NCBI RefSeq assembly: GCF_013359935.1
Contig: NZ_JABMCB010000166.1
Location: 1-64,000, forward strand
Reading direction: 5' to 3'
Source: Paenibacillus xylanilyticus
Lineage (GTDB): Bacteria > Bacillota > Bacilli > Paenibacillales > Paenibacillaceae
Length of the DNA: 64,000 nucleotides
Of this stretch, positions 52,823 through 61,427 are shown in pieces (positions within the stretch are counted from its first letter, which is position 1; every line of letters begins with the position of its first letter). Under the pieces are notes generated by a model. That model saw nothing but the letters and a program-made list of their open reading frames with translations. It made no database searches and was not told the origin of the DNA. A program made the position numbers and the translations under genes.

Positions 52823-53455
52823 TCAGCTATTTATTGAATTCATTAACTGGAAGAAGTATTCAGGTTTATGAGTCTTATTTAGGTTATACCATGAATGTAA
52901 TGTATCTGGTGCAAATACATCTAATTTTTTCAGTACTTCCATCGCAAATTCCAGAGGAGCTATTCCTGATGCAGTAACTAAGTTCGAATCAGATACCGCA
53001 GATCCCACTTCATAGAACTTTTCTCCTTTATAGTTAGGACATACCATTTTAGTGTATTCTAAATTATTACTTGTATGCTTTCTAGTATCTAAGTATCCCA
53101 TATTCGCAAGGGCCTCAGTTGCACCACAAATTGCAGCAACAATAGTGCCAATCTTTAAAGCTTGGCCAATTCTTTCCAAGATAGGTTGATGAATTTCTTC
53201 ATTCCAAGTAGTCCCTCCCGGTAAAATTAAAAGATCTTTACTCTCAAGAGTACATTCATCAAGGGAAATATCTGGTTTTATGTTCAGTCCTCCCATAGTC
53301 GTAATCATTTCTTTATTAGCTCCTACTGTAATTACTTTTAAAGGTACTAATTCTTTTTTAAAATATCTTCCTGAGTTTAGTTCAGCAATTAAATATCCAT
53401 ATTCCCAGTCCGACATTGTATTAAATACATATAGAAAAACTTTTTTTGTTTGCAT
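52823..53455 (-). CDS. DJ-1/PfpI-family protein
   Basis: 210 residues from ATG 53455, nine bases after GGAGTG. Class I glutamine-amidotransferase-like fold. KVFLYVFNTMSDWEYGYLIA is the start typical of this subfamily, DLLILPGGTTW precedes the nucleophile elbow AAICGATEALANMG with the reactive Cys. Close relatives are annotated as DJ-1/PfpI or glutamine amidotransferase and may act on glyoxals. The WYL regulator 75 bases upstream, same strand, may be co-regulated. Confidence 0.88.
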   Translation of the reverse strand: MQTKKVFLYVFNTMSDWEYGYLIAELNSGRYFKKELVPLKVITVGANKEMITTMGGLNIKPDISLDECTLESKDLLILPGGTTWNEEIHQPILERIGQALKIGTIVAAICGATEALANMGYLDTRKHTSNNLEYTKMVCPNYKGEKFYEVGSAVSDSNLVTASGIAPLEFAMEVLKKLDVFAPDTLHSWYNLNKTHKPEYFFQLMNSINS

Positions 53456-53530
53456 CCAATAACACTCCAATCACAATTGATATAACCAACTGTAACATTA
53501 CTTCACTGACAACTAGCGTCAGGGAAGTTA

Positions 53531-54493
53531 TCAATTTTGATGAAAATTTATTAACTCCGACAAAACTTCAATCATTCTTTTCTTAAGGCTGATTGGCTCA
53601 ATAATTCGAATAGATTTACCGTACGTTAAAAGGAAATAAGGTACATATGTATGTATCATATCTTTCTCAAAATGAAATACGGCTTGATTTGAAGTTCGCT
53701 CTTGTAAATAATGTCCTAAAAACCAATGTTGGCAAATATCAGCTAATACACTTTTATCCCCATGAATAACCAAAGAAATAATCTCTTCCTTATCTTTTAT
53801 AGTTGGAAGAAAATTTTTCATAAAAAAGGCACGTGCTGAAAAATTTTCTGGCTGGTCAAACTTATTTTCGGTTAGCATTAGATCTTCAATTCGATCTACC
53901 CTAAAACTACGGATATCACTCCTAAGATGACAAAATCCAATCACATACCACTTATTATTCCAATAGATAAGTCTATACGGATCAACCAATCTATCATTTA
54001 TTTGCTTTCCGCCACTTTTATGGTGGAGAATTTTTACTGAATACCCGTCAGCTACGGCCTGCTCCAACTCCTTCAAAAAAGGTTGCCTAGTGAGTGAACT
54101 TAATCGACTTATAACTTCAAGACTAGTTAAATGTTGGTTTATCTTGGTTTCCTGCTCTTGATTTGAGTATTTACTTAGTTTTGAAATGGCCCTATTTAGT
54201 GCTTCACCTCCATAATATCCGGCTTCTTCTGCAAAAACAGCAGCGTGAAATAGTGAAGTTTGCTCCTCAAAATCAAAAAAAAGAGGAGCCTCAATAAAAT
54301 TGTTCAATAAAGTGTATCCACCGTTATGTCCTGGTTCTGAAATTATAGGTACGCCACTTGTTGAAATTGTATCAATATAACGATACACAGTCCTTATATT
54401 CATCTCTAACTTTTCTGAAATTTGTTTTGCAGTAATTTTTTCACCTGAACGAAGCATCCATAGAATTGCTAACATATTGTCAATTTTAGGCAT
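53531..54493 (-). CDS. YafY/WYL-domain transcriptional regulator
   Basis: 320 residues. N-terminal DeoR-type helix-turn-helix (LRSGEKITAKQISEKLEMNI, RTVYRYIDTISTSGVPI). A WYL domain at ~165-240 has DPYRLIYWNNKWYVIGFCHL and FRVDRIEDL. A C-terminal WCX-like part ends the protein. WYL proteins bind nucleotides or nucleic acid ligands. AT-rich codon use compared with the first 35 kb. Confidence 0.9.
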   Translation of the reverse strand: MPKIDNMLAILWMLRSGEKITAKQISEKLEMNIRTVYRYIDTISTSGVPIISEPGHNGGYTLLNNFIEAPLFFDFEEQTSLFHAAVFAEEAGYYGGEALNRAISKLSKYSNQEQETKINQHLTSLEVISRLSSLTRQPFLKELEQAVADGYSVKILHHKSGGKQINDRLVDPYRLIYWNNKWYVIGFCHLRSDIRSFRVDRIEDLMLTENKFDQPENFSARAFFMKNFLPTIKDKEEIISLVIHGDKSVLADICQHWFLGHYLQERTSNQAVFHFEKDMIHTYVPYFLLTYGKSIRIIEPISLKKRMIEVLSELINFHQN

Positions 54494-54633
54494 ATAATTC
54501 CACCTCTATATGAAGTTTATTTTCTATTATACATTTCCGATTTCACAAATTTGATTTACAGTCATTTCTCCCTCTTTATAAAGCTTTACTCCATAATTCA
54601 TTCCTGCATGATTTTTATGGTCTTTAACCGACC

Positions 54634-54774
54634 TTAGTTTTCTTGTAGTTGATTTACTTTGCTAAACGATGAAATAAATACTTTCCTTTTTTCAGATGAA
54701 AGATGCATAAATGTTTCAGCCAGATGACGTAATGCTTCTTTCGCCGCCTTCGTATAACCTTCTTCAGAAAGCAT
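54634..54774 (-). CDS. Small helical protein, 46 residues
   Basis: ATG 54774 has GGAGTG six bases upstream; TAA at 54634. It begins MLSEEGYTKAAKEALRHLAE and ends FSKVNQLQEN, amphipathic and helical, with no membrane segment. It starts 140 bases before the WYL gene's ATG on the other side of an AT-rich gap. Family unknown. Composition and ribosome site support translation. Confidence 0.55.
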   Translation of the reverse strand: MLSEEGYTKAAKEALRHLAETFMHLSSEKRKVFISSFSKVNQLQEN

Positions 54775-54869
54775 AGTATCCACTCCAGTTACTGTGATTT
54801 TTACTTCACAATTTTACCAAGTAGGCTTCTTTTTATGATGACAAATGTGGATTATAACTAAACTTTACT

Positions 54870-54952
54870 ACCGTTAGTTGAATAAAGGCAGCCGATCATG
54901 TTGATCGGCTGCCTCCTTTGATTTTATTGAGATATCGTTTCCCGTAAGTTTA
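54870..54952 (+). repeat. 3'-end hairpin repeat, copy 5
   Basis: CCGTTAGTTGAATAAAGGCA start, stem GGCAGCCGATCA/TGATCGGCTGCC, tail ATTGAGATATCGTTTCCCGT ending against the TAA at 54950 of the next minus-strand gene. Confidence 0.88.
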
Positions 54953-55276
54953 ATACTTTATATTATTAAAATTAAATTTCATTGTATACTCCTCTTCAAT
55001 TAAGTCAGTCTCAACGTTAACCAAAAGAGATGAAAATTTTTCAAAAAGCTGTCTTATCTCGGTATTATCATTGATAAGATTAATGCTTTTTCTATATTCA
55101 TTTTCGTCTTTATATTTTGATATTTCTAACCACTTACTTTTATCTTGATTACTATTTATACAGAAGGAATGAAAGTCTATGTAAGATGCATAAATCTCCG
55201 CGGATTTTTTTTGAATTTCTAAAAACTCTTCTATTCTCCCAGGTTGAATTTGATACTGATAAACTTTAACAAACAC
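54950..55276 (-). CDS. Small dimeric alpha/beta-barrel-like protein (ABM-type)
   Basis: 108 residues beginning MFVKVYQYQIQPGRIEEFLE, then YIDFHSFCINSNQDKSKWLE and a second strand set. This is the ferredoxin-like pattern of antibiotic-biosynthesis-monooxygenase-type proteins, although no catalytic residues can be pointed to. It stands alone; the stop codon abuts repeat copy 5. Family assignment is moderate. Confidence 0.65.
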   Translation of the reverse strand: MFVKVYQYQIQPGRIEEFLEIQKKSAEIYASYIDFHSFCINSNQDKSKWLEISKYKDENEYRKSINLINDNTEIRQLFEKFSSLLVNVETDLIEEEYTMKFNFNNIKY

Positions 55277-55356
55277 AGACTATCATCCCTTTATCATTAT
55301 TTTCCACTGCCTTTTAAAAACAAGAATCTCACACTATATATTCGGCATATCTGTTC

Positions 55357-55449
55357 CACTAACCTGCCCGTTAGTTAAACAAAAGCAGCCGATCACATTG
55401 ATCAGCTGCTTCTTTGTATTATTGAGCTATCGTTTCCCGTTAGTTTAAT
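55357..55449 (+). repeat. 3'-end hairpin repeat, copy 6
   Basis: Complete copy with the outer inverted part: CACTAACCTGCCCGTTAGTT, stem AAGCAGCCGATCA/TGATCAGCTGCTT, tail ATTGAGCTATCGTTTCCCGT. It is 87 bases from the stop of the LRR gene. Confidence 0.88.
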
Positions 55450-55535
55450 GATGGTCAGCATATTTTACTCTTGTTTTGAAGCATGGTCATTACGTCCTTA
55501 TCTTCAAATATTATTCTGTAATTTCATTATGCTAC

Positions 55536-56756
55536 TTAATTTTTGAAAATCACGACCATATGCTTGCTTCCCATATATTCAACGGAAGTATTTAACTGCT
55601 CCGCCACAAAACGAACAGGAACGAACGCACTGCCATTCTTCAGAAGTAAAGGAGCATCTTGCATCACCGTTTGCTGGTTCACTTTTACCTGCCTGTTGCC
55701 TACAGCCCAACGAATCGTTTTACCATCCTTCTGAATCGTTACCTCTTTGGTGCTCTGGTTCCAATTCACGGTTGCCCCAAGCTTCTCGGAGATGAAACGG
55801 ATCGGCACATAGGTACGTCCCGTCTGAATAAATGGCGCTGCGGTAATTCGATAAGCACTTTCTCCCACATAAGCTGTCGTGCTGCCGATCACCAAGCGCT
55901 GTGTCTTACGCTGACCGCCAGGCAGCTCATTTCCTGCCAGTTTCACAAATAATTTATATGTTTTCGATCCCTTGCTTAAATCTAAATAGTTATTTTGCAG
56001 CTCAAGTGGTTCAATGAATGCACCCGTATCATAATACGGAAAAAAACTACGTTGTTGGATCGGCTCTAAATCCCAGACTCGATTGTTGTTCAAATAGAGG
56101 TAAGCCAAACTTTGAAGATTTCTCAACGGCTCCAAATCATAGATCTGGTTAGATGATAAATCCAGAGAAAGTAAGTTAGTTAATTTAGATAACGGAGCAA
56201 GATCTTTGATGTTATTATCCGCAGCATCGAGTCTCCAAAGATTAATCAATCCTGCTAGCGGCTTTAGATCTGTGATCTTGTTAGAACTTATGGACAACGT
56301 ATTCAGATTAACTAGTCCCGCTAGCGCTGAAAGATCATTGAATTGGTTCCTAGATACCGATAAATCTGTCAACTTCGTTAAGTTCCCAAGGGGCTTAATA
56401 TCCTCAATTTGATTGCCACTCAAATCCAAAGTCGTCAAATTTACGGCACCGGATAGAGGTGAAATATCAGCAATTTGATTTCTGCTTAAAGAGAGGTTCG
56501 TCACATTGACTGCATACTCCAAACCCTGCAAACTCTTAATTCCTTTACCCGATAAAGGAACGTCGGTCAGTGATTCTAAATCCTCTTTTGTTAGGGATTC
56601 ATCGTCGTTTTTATTCAATAATGACTTAATCGCTTGTTCTAGATTGAGATCCTCAAAAGTCAAAGGCTGTTGGTTAGACGCCTCCATATAAGCCTGTCCT
56701 GGTAAGCCCAAACATAGAAGAAAAATAATTAATAATCCAGCAAGGTATTTCTTCAT
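55536..56756 (-). CDS. Secreted leucine-rich-repeat protein with copper-amine-oxidase-N domain
   Basis: 406 residues from ATG 56756. A signal peptide (YLAGLLIIFLLCLGLPGQAY) leads to an internalin-like set of about eight 22-residue LRRs (ADISPLSGAVNLTTLDLSGN, QIEDIKPLGNLTKLTDLSVS). A C-terminal Cu_amine_oxidN1 region follows with AYRITAAPFIQTGRTYVPIR and TVNWNQSTKEVTIQKDGKTI. The latter module is common in Paenibacillus cell-surface proteins and is not catalytic. Likely an extracellular binding protein. Confidence 0.9.
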   Translation of the reverse strand: MKKYLAGLLIIFLLCLGLPGQAYMEASNQQPLTFEDLNLEQAIKSLLNKNDDESLTKEDLESLTDVPLSGKGIKSLQGLEYAVNVTNLSLSRNQIADISPLSGAVNLTTLDLSGNQIEDIKPLGNLTKLTDLSVSRNQFNDLSALAGLVNLNTLSISSNKITDLKPLAGLINLWRLDAADNNIKDLAPLSKLTNLLSLDLSSNQIYDLEPLRNLQSLAYLYLNNNRVWDLEPIQQRSFFPYYDTGAFIEPLELQNNYLDLSKGSKTYKLFVKLAGNELPGGQRKTQRLVIGSTTAYVGESAYRITAAPFIQTGRTYVPIRFISEKLGATVNWNQSTKEVTIQKDGKTIRWAVGNRQVKVNQQTVMQDAPLLLKNGSAFVPVRFVAEQLNTSVEYMGSKHMVVIFKN

Positions 56757-56853
56757 TCTGACCATTCCTCTCTAATCACTGTATAAACTAGCCAATAGTT
56801 GCTTAGATTAATACGCAATTTACAAAGAAAAGTTGTATTGAAGAGTATTGTAA

Positions 56854-56930
56854 GTAGTTGAATAAAAGCAGCCAATCACAATGATCAGCTGCTTTCTTGT
56901 TGTTATGAGCTAACGTTTCCCGTTAGTTGG
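56854..56930 (+). repeat. 3'-end hairpin repeat, copy 7
   Basis: GTAGTTGAATAAAAGCAGCC start, imperfect stem (CCAATCA/TGATCAG), tail GAGCTAACGTTTCCCGTTAG. The stop codon of the MDR gene (TAA at 56923-56925) is formed inside CCCGTTAG. Confidence 0.88.
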
Positions 56931-57939
56931 ATGAAGATAGTTCCAAAATCACTTTCCCTATGTGACCACTTTGTTGAGCTTCTCCAATTCCTTTCTTATA
57001 CTCACATAAACTAACACGTATTCTTGGTGTCTGAATAATCAAATAACCTTTTTTTACCAAATCAAATAAATTACTAAAACTCTCATACCAACGTTCATCG
57101 GAAACACTTGCTATCCATCTCTTAAGCCAATATGGTTTCACCCTAATATTAGGATGTTTTTCATGTATATGAGACCAATTCAATTGACTTCCTGAAAGCA
57201 GTCCAATAATGGTAACTGCACCACCTGGACGAATACATTCAATCAAGTCGTGCCCTTCTTGCCCTCCAATGCTATCAATACCCGCTGTCGCTCCCAATCC
57301 ACTAGTCATTTCCATTACTCTAGGAATGAGTGATTCTTTTGACGTATCAATTACAGCCCAAGCACCAAGTGATAGCAATTCTTCAATATGGATATCATTC
57401 CTTACCACTGCAATTAGCTTATATCCGAATACTTTTGTGAATTGTGCGAAAATATGTCCTATTGCAGAACCACAGGCATTTACAACCAGGACATCATCAG
57501 AATTTAATTGTAATTCTTCCGTACAAACAAGCCATGCTGTCATGGGATTAATGTACATTTGGCTTGCTGTTTCGTCATCTATTTCTTCGGGAACTGGCAC
57601 TGCAAAATTGGCTTTTGTTTTCACATACTGTTGCCAAGTACCTTCCCCACGTAGAGGTAATACCCTCTTACCTATAAGAGATGTTGTTACTGATGAACCA
57701 ACGGCTTCAACAACACCAACCCCTTCATATCCGGGGATAGTCGGCAACTGAATTCGGTGTTTGTAGGCACCATGAATCGGAATTAGGTCTGAAGGATTAA
57801 TTGGACTAAGAATCATTCTAACCATTATGTCATCGTGTTGAAGTTGTAAATCCTCAATCTGTTGCTCTAATTCCAACACTTCAAGTGGATGTCCAAATTT
57901 TTTATATTTTAAAGAAAAAGTCTTTGTAATGCTTCTCAC
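56923..57939 (-). CDS. MDR-family zinc-less reductase (trans-2-enoyl reductase-like)
   Basis: 338 residues. YKKFGHPLEVLELE at the start, MILSPINPSDLIPIHGAY, PGYEGVGVVEAVGSSV, TWQQYVKTK and the nucleotide site VLVVNACGSAIGHIFAQFTK match the MECR/ETR-like branch, which reduces enoyl thioesters or quinone-type substrates with NADPH. It has no zinc ligands. The stop codon lies inside repeat copy 7. A candidate operator is 70 bases upstream. Confidence 0.88.
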   Translation of the reverse strand: MRSITKTFSLKYKKFGHPLEVLELEQQIEDLQLQHDDIMVRMILSPINPSDLIPIHGAYKHRIQLPTIPGYEGVGVVEAVGSSVTTSLIGKRVLPLRGEGTWQQYVKTKANFAVPVPEEIDDETASQMYINPMTAWLVCTEELQLNSDDVLVVNACGSAIGHIFAQFTKVFGYKLIAVVRNDIHIEELLSLGAWAVIDTSKESLIPRVMEMTSGLGATAGIDSIGGQEGHDLIECIRPGGAVTIIGLLSGSQLNWSHIHEKHPNIRVKPYWLKRWIASVSDERWYESFSNLFDLVKKGYLIIQTPRIRVSLCEYKKGIGEAQQSGHIGKVILELSSSN

Positions 57940-58006
57940 TCCTTGCTAGATTAGCCTGCTCCATTCATGATTTAAAGATTTCAGCTGACTATACATTTTC
58001 TTCATC

Positions 58007-58034
58007 TATAATAATTACAACCTTAGTAATAATC
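58007..58034. promoter_or_regulatory. Inverted repeat upstream of the MDR gene
   Basis: AATAATTAC and GTAATAATC are separated by seven bases (around 58010-58034), in the upstream region of the MDR reductase. No regulator gene is adjacent. The rest of 57940-58230 shows no gene. Confidence 0.4.
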
Positions 58035-58230
58035 ATTTTCATGAAGTTTTAAAGTAATATCACAAATTACTCCAAATGGTAAACCGTTCAATTAACCTGT
58101 CCATAGCTTATTGTATTAATATGCGAAGGCTGTCAACACTTTTTTGACTATTTTTTTTACTAGTGTCCGTCCTCATACTACCTAAACGGTTTGCAAGTTG
58201 TCCATTTAAGCGGCATTTGGCAGCTTTTCG

Positions 58231-58317
58231 TTCAACTAACATGCCCGTTAGTTGAACAAAAGCAGCTGATCACATTGACCAGCTGCTTTCTTTATTGAGC
58301 TATCGTTTCTTGTTAGC
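58231..58317 (+). repeat. 3'-end hairpin repeat, copy 8
   Basis: TTCAACTAACATGCCCGTTA start, shows the full TTCAACTAAC...GTTAGTTGAA inverted repeat at the left end. Stem AGCAGCTGATCA/TGACCAGCTGCT, tail ATTGAGCTATCGTTTCTTGT. Located 30 bases from the nitronate monooxygenase stop. Confidence 0.88.
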
Positions 58318-58346
58318 ATAGCTACCAACAAATTGTATAAGTCCAA

Positions 58347-59315
58347 TTAATAATTTACTGAGATGAAATCTGCCATTAATTCATTTACGATATCCTCGCA
58401 TGTTTTAATCTCCCTAATAAACTGGATTCCACTAGATACTGTATTGATTCCTTCTTCAAGTCGTCCATCTAACATGGCCGTCTTCAAATTTCCTATTTTC
58501 GATAAAGTGCTATTCACTTGATTATCATTTAAATATTGAGCTTCTAAAGCCGTCGAATGCGGAGTTGCACGCCAGTAGCCACCATAGCCAGTACGAAGAA
58601 GGATTAAATCTTCTGTACCGTGTTTTACAATGTCCTGTTTAGCGCTTTCGTGTGCAGGCGACTCGACAGATGCAATGAATCTTGTACCAAGGTAAACTCC
58701 TTCGGCACCTAATGCAAAAGCAGCGTTGACTCCTCGCTTATCAGAAATTCCTCCAGTTGCCATGACGGGTACATTAACTGCATCAACAATCATCGGAACG
58801 ACTGTCATTGTTCCAACTGGGATGTCTGGCGTCGAACCTCCTTCATCAAAGCCAGTAGCAACAATAATGTCAGCGCCTGCTCTTTCTGCCTTTTTGGCTC
58901 CTAAAACTGTTGGATGTAGTTCCCTGAAAACGATCGTGAAGCCAAACTCCTTCAATCTTTTAATATCCTTTTCATTTGCTTCGCCAACTACAACAAGAAC
59001 TTTTACTTTCTCTTCAACAAGAACTTTTAATAATGCTTCTCCATAAGGATTCTCTCCTGCATCCACAGCAGGGGGGAAATAATTGACTCCAAAGGGCTTA
59101 TTCGTTAGTTCTTTCGTTTTTCTAATTTCTGTTCTTAAACGTTCTGCACTATCGTCTGGTCCATTTGCTATCGTATTTTGACCTGCATTTGGGCCAAGTG
59201 TCCCCATACCACCAGCATTAGATACTGCTGCGACCAGTTCGGCAGATGTCACCCAAGACATAGGTGCTTGAATGATAGGATATTTAATCCCTAGAATGTC
59301 TGTTATTCTGCTCAT
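58347..59315 (-). CDS. Nitronate monooxygenase (2-nitropropane dioxygenase family)
   Basis: 322 residues from ATG 59315 (MSRITDILGIKYPIIQAPMS, the standard family start). FMN-dependent TIM barrel: FGVNYFPPAVDAGENPYG, ADIIVATGFDEGGSTPD, VPVMATGGISDKRGVNAAF and ALGAEGVYLGTRF. It oxidises propionate-3-nitronate or related nitro compounds. The divergent TetR regulator and palindromes in between suggest inducible expression. Confidence 0.92.
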   Translation of the reverse strand: MSRITDILGIKYPIIQAPMSWVTSAELVAAVSNAGGMGTLGPNAGQNTIANGPDDSAERLRTEIRKTKELTNKPFGVNYFPPAVDAGENPYGEALLKVLVEEKVKVLVVVGEANEKDIKRLKEFGFTIVFRELHPTVLGAKKAERAGADIIVATGFDEGGSTPDIPVGTMTVVPMIVDAVNVPVMATGGISDKRGVNAAFALGAEGVYLGTRFIASVESPAHESAKQDIVKHGTEDLILLRTGYGGYWRATPHSTALEAQYLNDNQVNSTLSKIGNLKTAMLDGRLEEGINTVSSGIQFIREIKTCEDIVNELMADFISVNY

Positions 59316-59363
59316 TATATTTATCAACTCCATTTAATCTATTTTGTCGAGTTTCTTAAAGAA

Positions 59364-59442
59364 TAATGCATGTAATAGAGTGCATTACGAATGCTTCCCC
59401 ATGATATCTAATCAACAAATTTATTATAGGCAACATATGTTG
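59364..59442. promoter_or_regulatory. Two palindromes in the NMO/TetR divergent region
   Basis: TAATGCA (59364-59370) and TGCATTA (59381-59387) form a 7-bp inverted repeat with a 10-base spacer. CAACATATGTTG at 59431-59442 is a perfect 12-bp palindrome. Either may be the TetR operator. Confidence 0.5.
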
Positions 59443-59552
59443 TATACTTGATTTTAATGAAATTCGAGGAGAATTCAATCATCAGTTTCGCCCGATTATG
59501 GCTTAAGCAACATTTTATTAAATCTGTTGATTACGAAGAAAGGAGAAATAAT

Positions 59553-60125
59553 ATGCTGGACAAGAAGGTCGATCCTCGTATTATACGTACAAGGAAACTC
59601 TTAGTGGATGCCTTTACGCATTTAACAAATAAAAAAGACTTTAAAGATATAACTATTAAAGATATAACTGACCAAGCAACGGTTAACCGAGCAACATTTT
59701 ATGGACATTTCGAGGATAAATATGAATTGATGGAAAGTGCTATTTCTGAAGTGGTTGTAGAACAAGTCGGGGGTTGCTTAAAGAATTTTAACACTCTAAA
59801 TAAAGAGACTTTGGTCAATATCTTCATGCTGCTAATAACGTTTCAGACAGACTTCGAAAAAGAATTAACTTCCCAATGTAAGAGAAGTTTTCATTCGTTT
59901 AGATACGTTTTTGAATCCAAAATAAAATTTGAATTAGAAAAATTATTTCAGTCTATTTTACACAACCATAATAAAAATTTAGATTCGGAGTCCATTAAAG
60001 TTGGTGCAGCTGTGTTAAGTGCTAGCATATTTGGAGCAACACTTGATTGGAAGCTTAATAGTACGTTGTCTGCTGATCAATACATTCGTTATGCTATTCC
60101 CTATATTTCAGGGGAGTTTCTTTGA
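59553..60125 (+). CDS. TetR/AcrR-family transcriptional regulator
   Basis: 190 residues from ATG 59553 (AAAGGAGA). The helix-turn-helix is DITDQATVNRATFYGHFEDK near residues 33-52, followed by YELMESAISEVV. The C-terminal effector domain is of the YfiR/DUF type seen in small Bacillus TetR proteins (SKIKFELEKLFQSIL region). Divergent from the nitronate monooxygenase gene, its likely target. Confidence 0.92.
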   Translation: MLDKKVDPRIIRTRKLLVDAFTHLTNKKDFKDITIKDITDQATVNRATFYGHFEDKYELMESAISEVVVEQVGGCLKNFNTLNKETLVNIFMLLITFQTDFEKELTSQCKRSFHSFRYVFESKIKFELEKLFQSILHNHNKNLDSESIKVGAAVLSASIFGATLDWKLNSTLSADQYIRYAIPYISGEFL

Positions 60126-60182
60126 AAAATAAATAACGATGCAGCTGATCAGAATCGGTGGCATCTTTATTTATGCAGTACC

Positions 60183-60269
60183 CTGCCCGTTAGTTGAATA
60201 AAAGCAGCCAATCACAATGATCGGCTGCTTTCTTTGTTTTATTGAGCTATCGTTTCCCGTTAGTTGAAC
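60183..60269 (+). repeat. 3'-end hairpin repeat, copy 9 (reference copy)
   Basis: Structure of the family: CCCGTTAGTTGAA, a short A run, an imperfect hairpin (GCAGCC ATCA / TGATCGGCTGC here), T-rich spacer, ATTGAGCTATCGTTT, and again CCCGTTAGTTGAA. The direct repeat of 13 bases at both ends is exact in this copy. The hairpin with flanking A and T runs should terminate transcription in both directions. It lies between the convergent TetR and LysR genes. Twelve full, partial or short copies occur from 37 to 64 kb. Confidence 0.92.
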
Positions 60270-60357
60270 TTACTTTGTGCCTCCATACTTCACTAGCGCC
60301 ATATTTATCTTGGTTAACCTTTGACGAAAACAGTCTTTTACACAGTGCGCCTCGACA

Positions 60358-61266
60358 TCACTCAACCTTAGGTAAAACATTACCTTGCATTTCTTTTATG
60401 ATTTCTAAGAATTGACCAACTTCCTTGGATGGATGTAATGGATATATTAAACCATATGGAACTGTGAAATCTAAATCACTAGGGATTGTCACCAAGGATG
60501 GATGAATATCTGCCCACGCCTCCAATGTTAACATAACCGTATTACTTTCCTCGCAGCGATTAAACACATCAAGATCATAGAGTCGCGGAACATCCTTAAT
60601 TTGTATTTGAGGATGTTTCATTTTCAGGAAATTACGTATGTCATGAATGACGGCACTATTCCCACCATTCACTACAGCCAATCTTTCCCCATACAAATCT
60701 TTGACAAAAAGTGTTTTTCTTGAAGCCAGCCTATGCTGCCGAGATACGGCAAAGCAAACGCGGTAACTCCCCAGTTCAAGCATACGGTAGTGATCCTTCA
60801 AGTTATCTGTAAGAAATGGCCCCGCAATGATATCTAGTGATTGGCCAATCATGCGGTAAGTGGTTGGGAGTGTATGTGCGTCATCTTCGAAATGAACGAT
60901 GTTTATTCCGAATTGAGGATATATGTCGCTAATTCCATTCCACAAATCAATCAAAACCTTACAGGGGTTAAGCATAGAAGTACCCACCCGAACAACATGA
61001 CGATTGGCCTGTTCGGAGTGATGCATGCGAATAAGAGATTCTTGAAAATACTGCAGCATATATTTTGCATCTTTGATAAAAGATGTTCCTGCCTTTGTAA
61101 GGCTAACACCGTGGTTGGTACGAATAAAAAGTGGGACTCCGGCTTGCTTTTCCAACAAATTCATTTGTTTCATCACAGCGGTTGAAGAAATAAAAAGCTT
61201 TTCGGCTGCCTTAGAAAAGCTTCCGGACTCCACCACTTGAACAAACGTCTTCAGTTGCTCAATCAT
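60358..61266 (-). CDS. LysR-family transcriptional regulator
   Basis: 302 residues. The N-terminal winged helix is MIEQLKTFVQVVESGSFSKA, AEKLFISSTAVMKQMNLLEK with the family QAG turn. The effector-binding domain begins VVRVGTSMLNPCKVLID and contains GPFLTDNLKDHY. Divergent from the SDR gene at 61428, which it probably activates. Confidence 0.92.
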   Translation of the reverse strand: MIEQLKTFVQVVESGSFSKAAEKLFISSTAVMKQMNLLEKQAGVPLFIRTNHGVSLTKAGTSFIKDAKYMLQYFQESLIRMHHSEQANRHVVRVGTSMLNPCKVLIDLWNGISDIYPQFGINIVHFEDDAHTLPTTYRMIGQSLDIIAGPFLTDNLKDHYRMLELGSYRVCFAVSRQHRLASRKTLFVKDLYGERLAVVNGGNSAVIHDIRNFLKMKHPQIQIKDVPRLYDLDVFNRCEESNTVMLTLEAWADIHPSLVTIPSDLDFTVPYGLIYPLHPSKEVGQFLEIIKEMQGNVLPKVE

Positions 61267-61427
61267 TCAGGCAGGCTCCTCCTTTTGCATAAACCATAAG
61301 TTAATACCATGCTAACTTATTTGAAATTCCGTATCAACCTGCTAAGCCGTATCATTATAGAAGAACGAAAGAGAAAATAGAAGCTTTAAAAATACTACAC
61401 ACAGGAACTGCATTGGAGGAGAATACG

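Noticed and set aside
57940-58230. AAACCGTT/AAACGGTT pair as an operator
   Set aside because: The two 8-base motifs are about 100 bases apart, which is weak evidence for one regulatory site.
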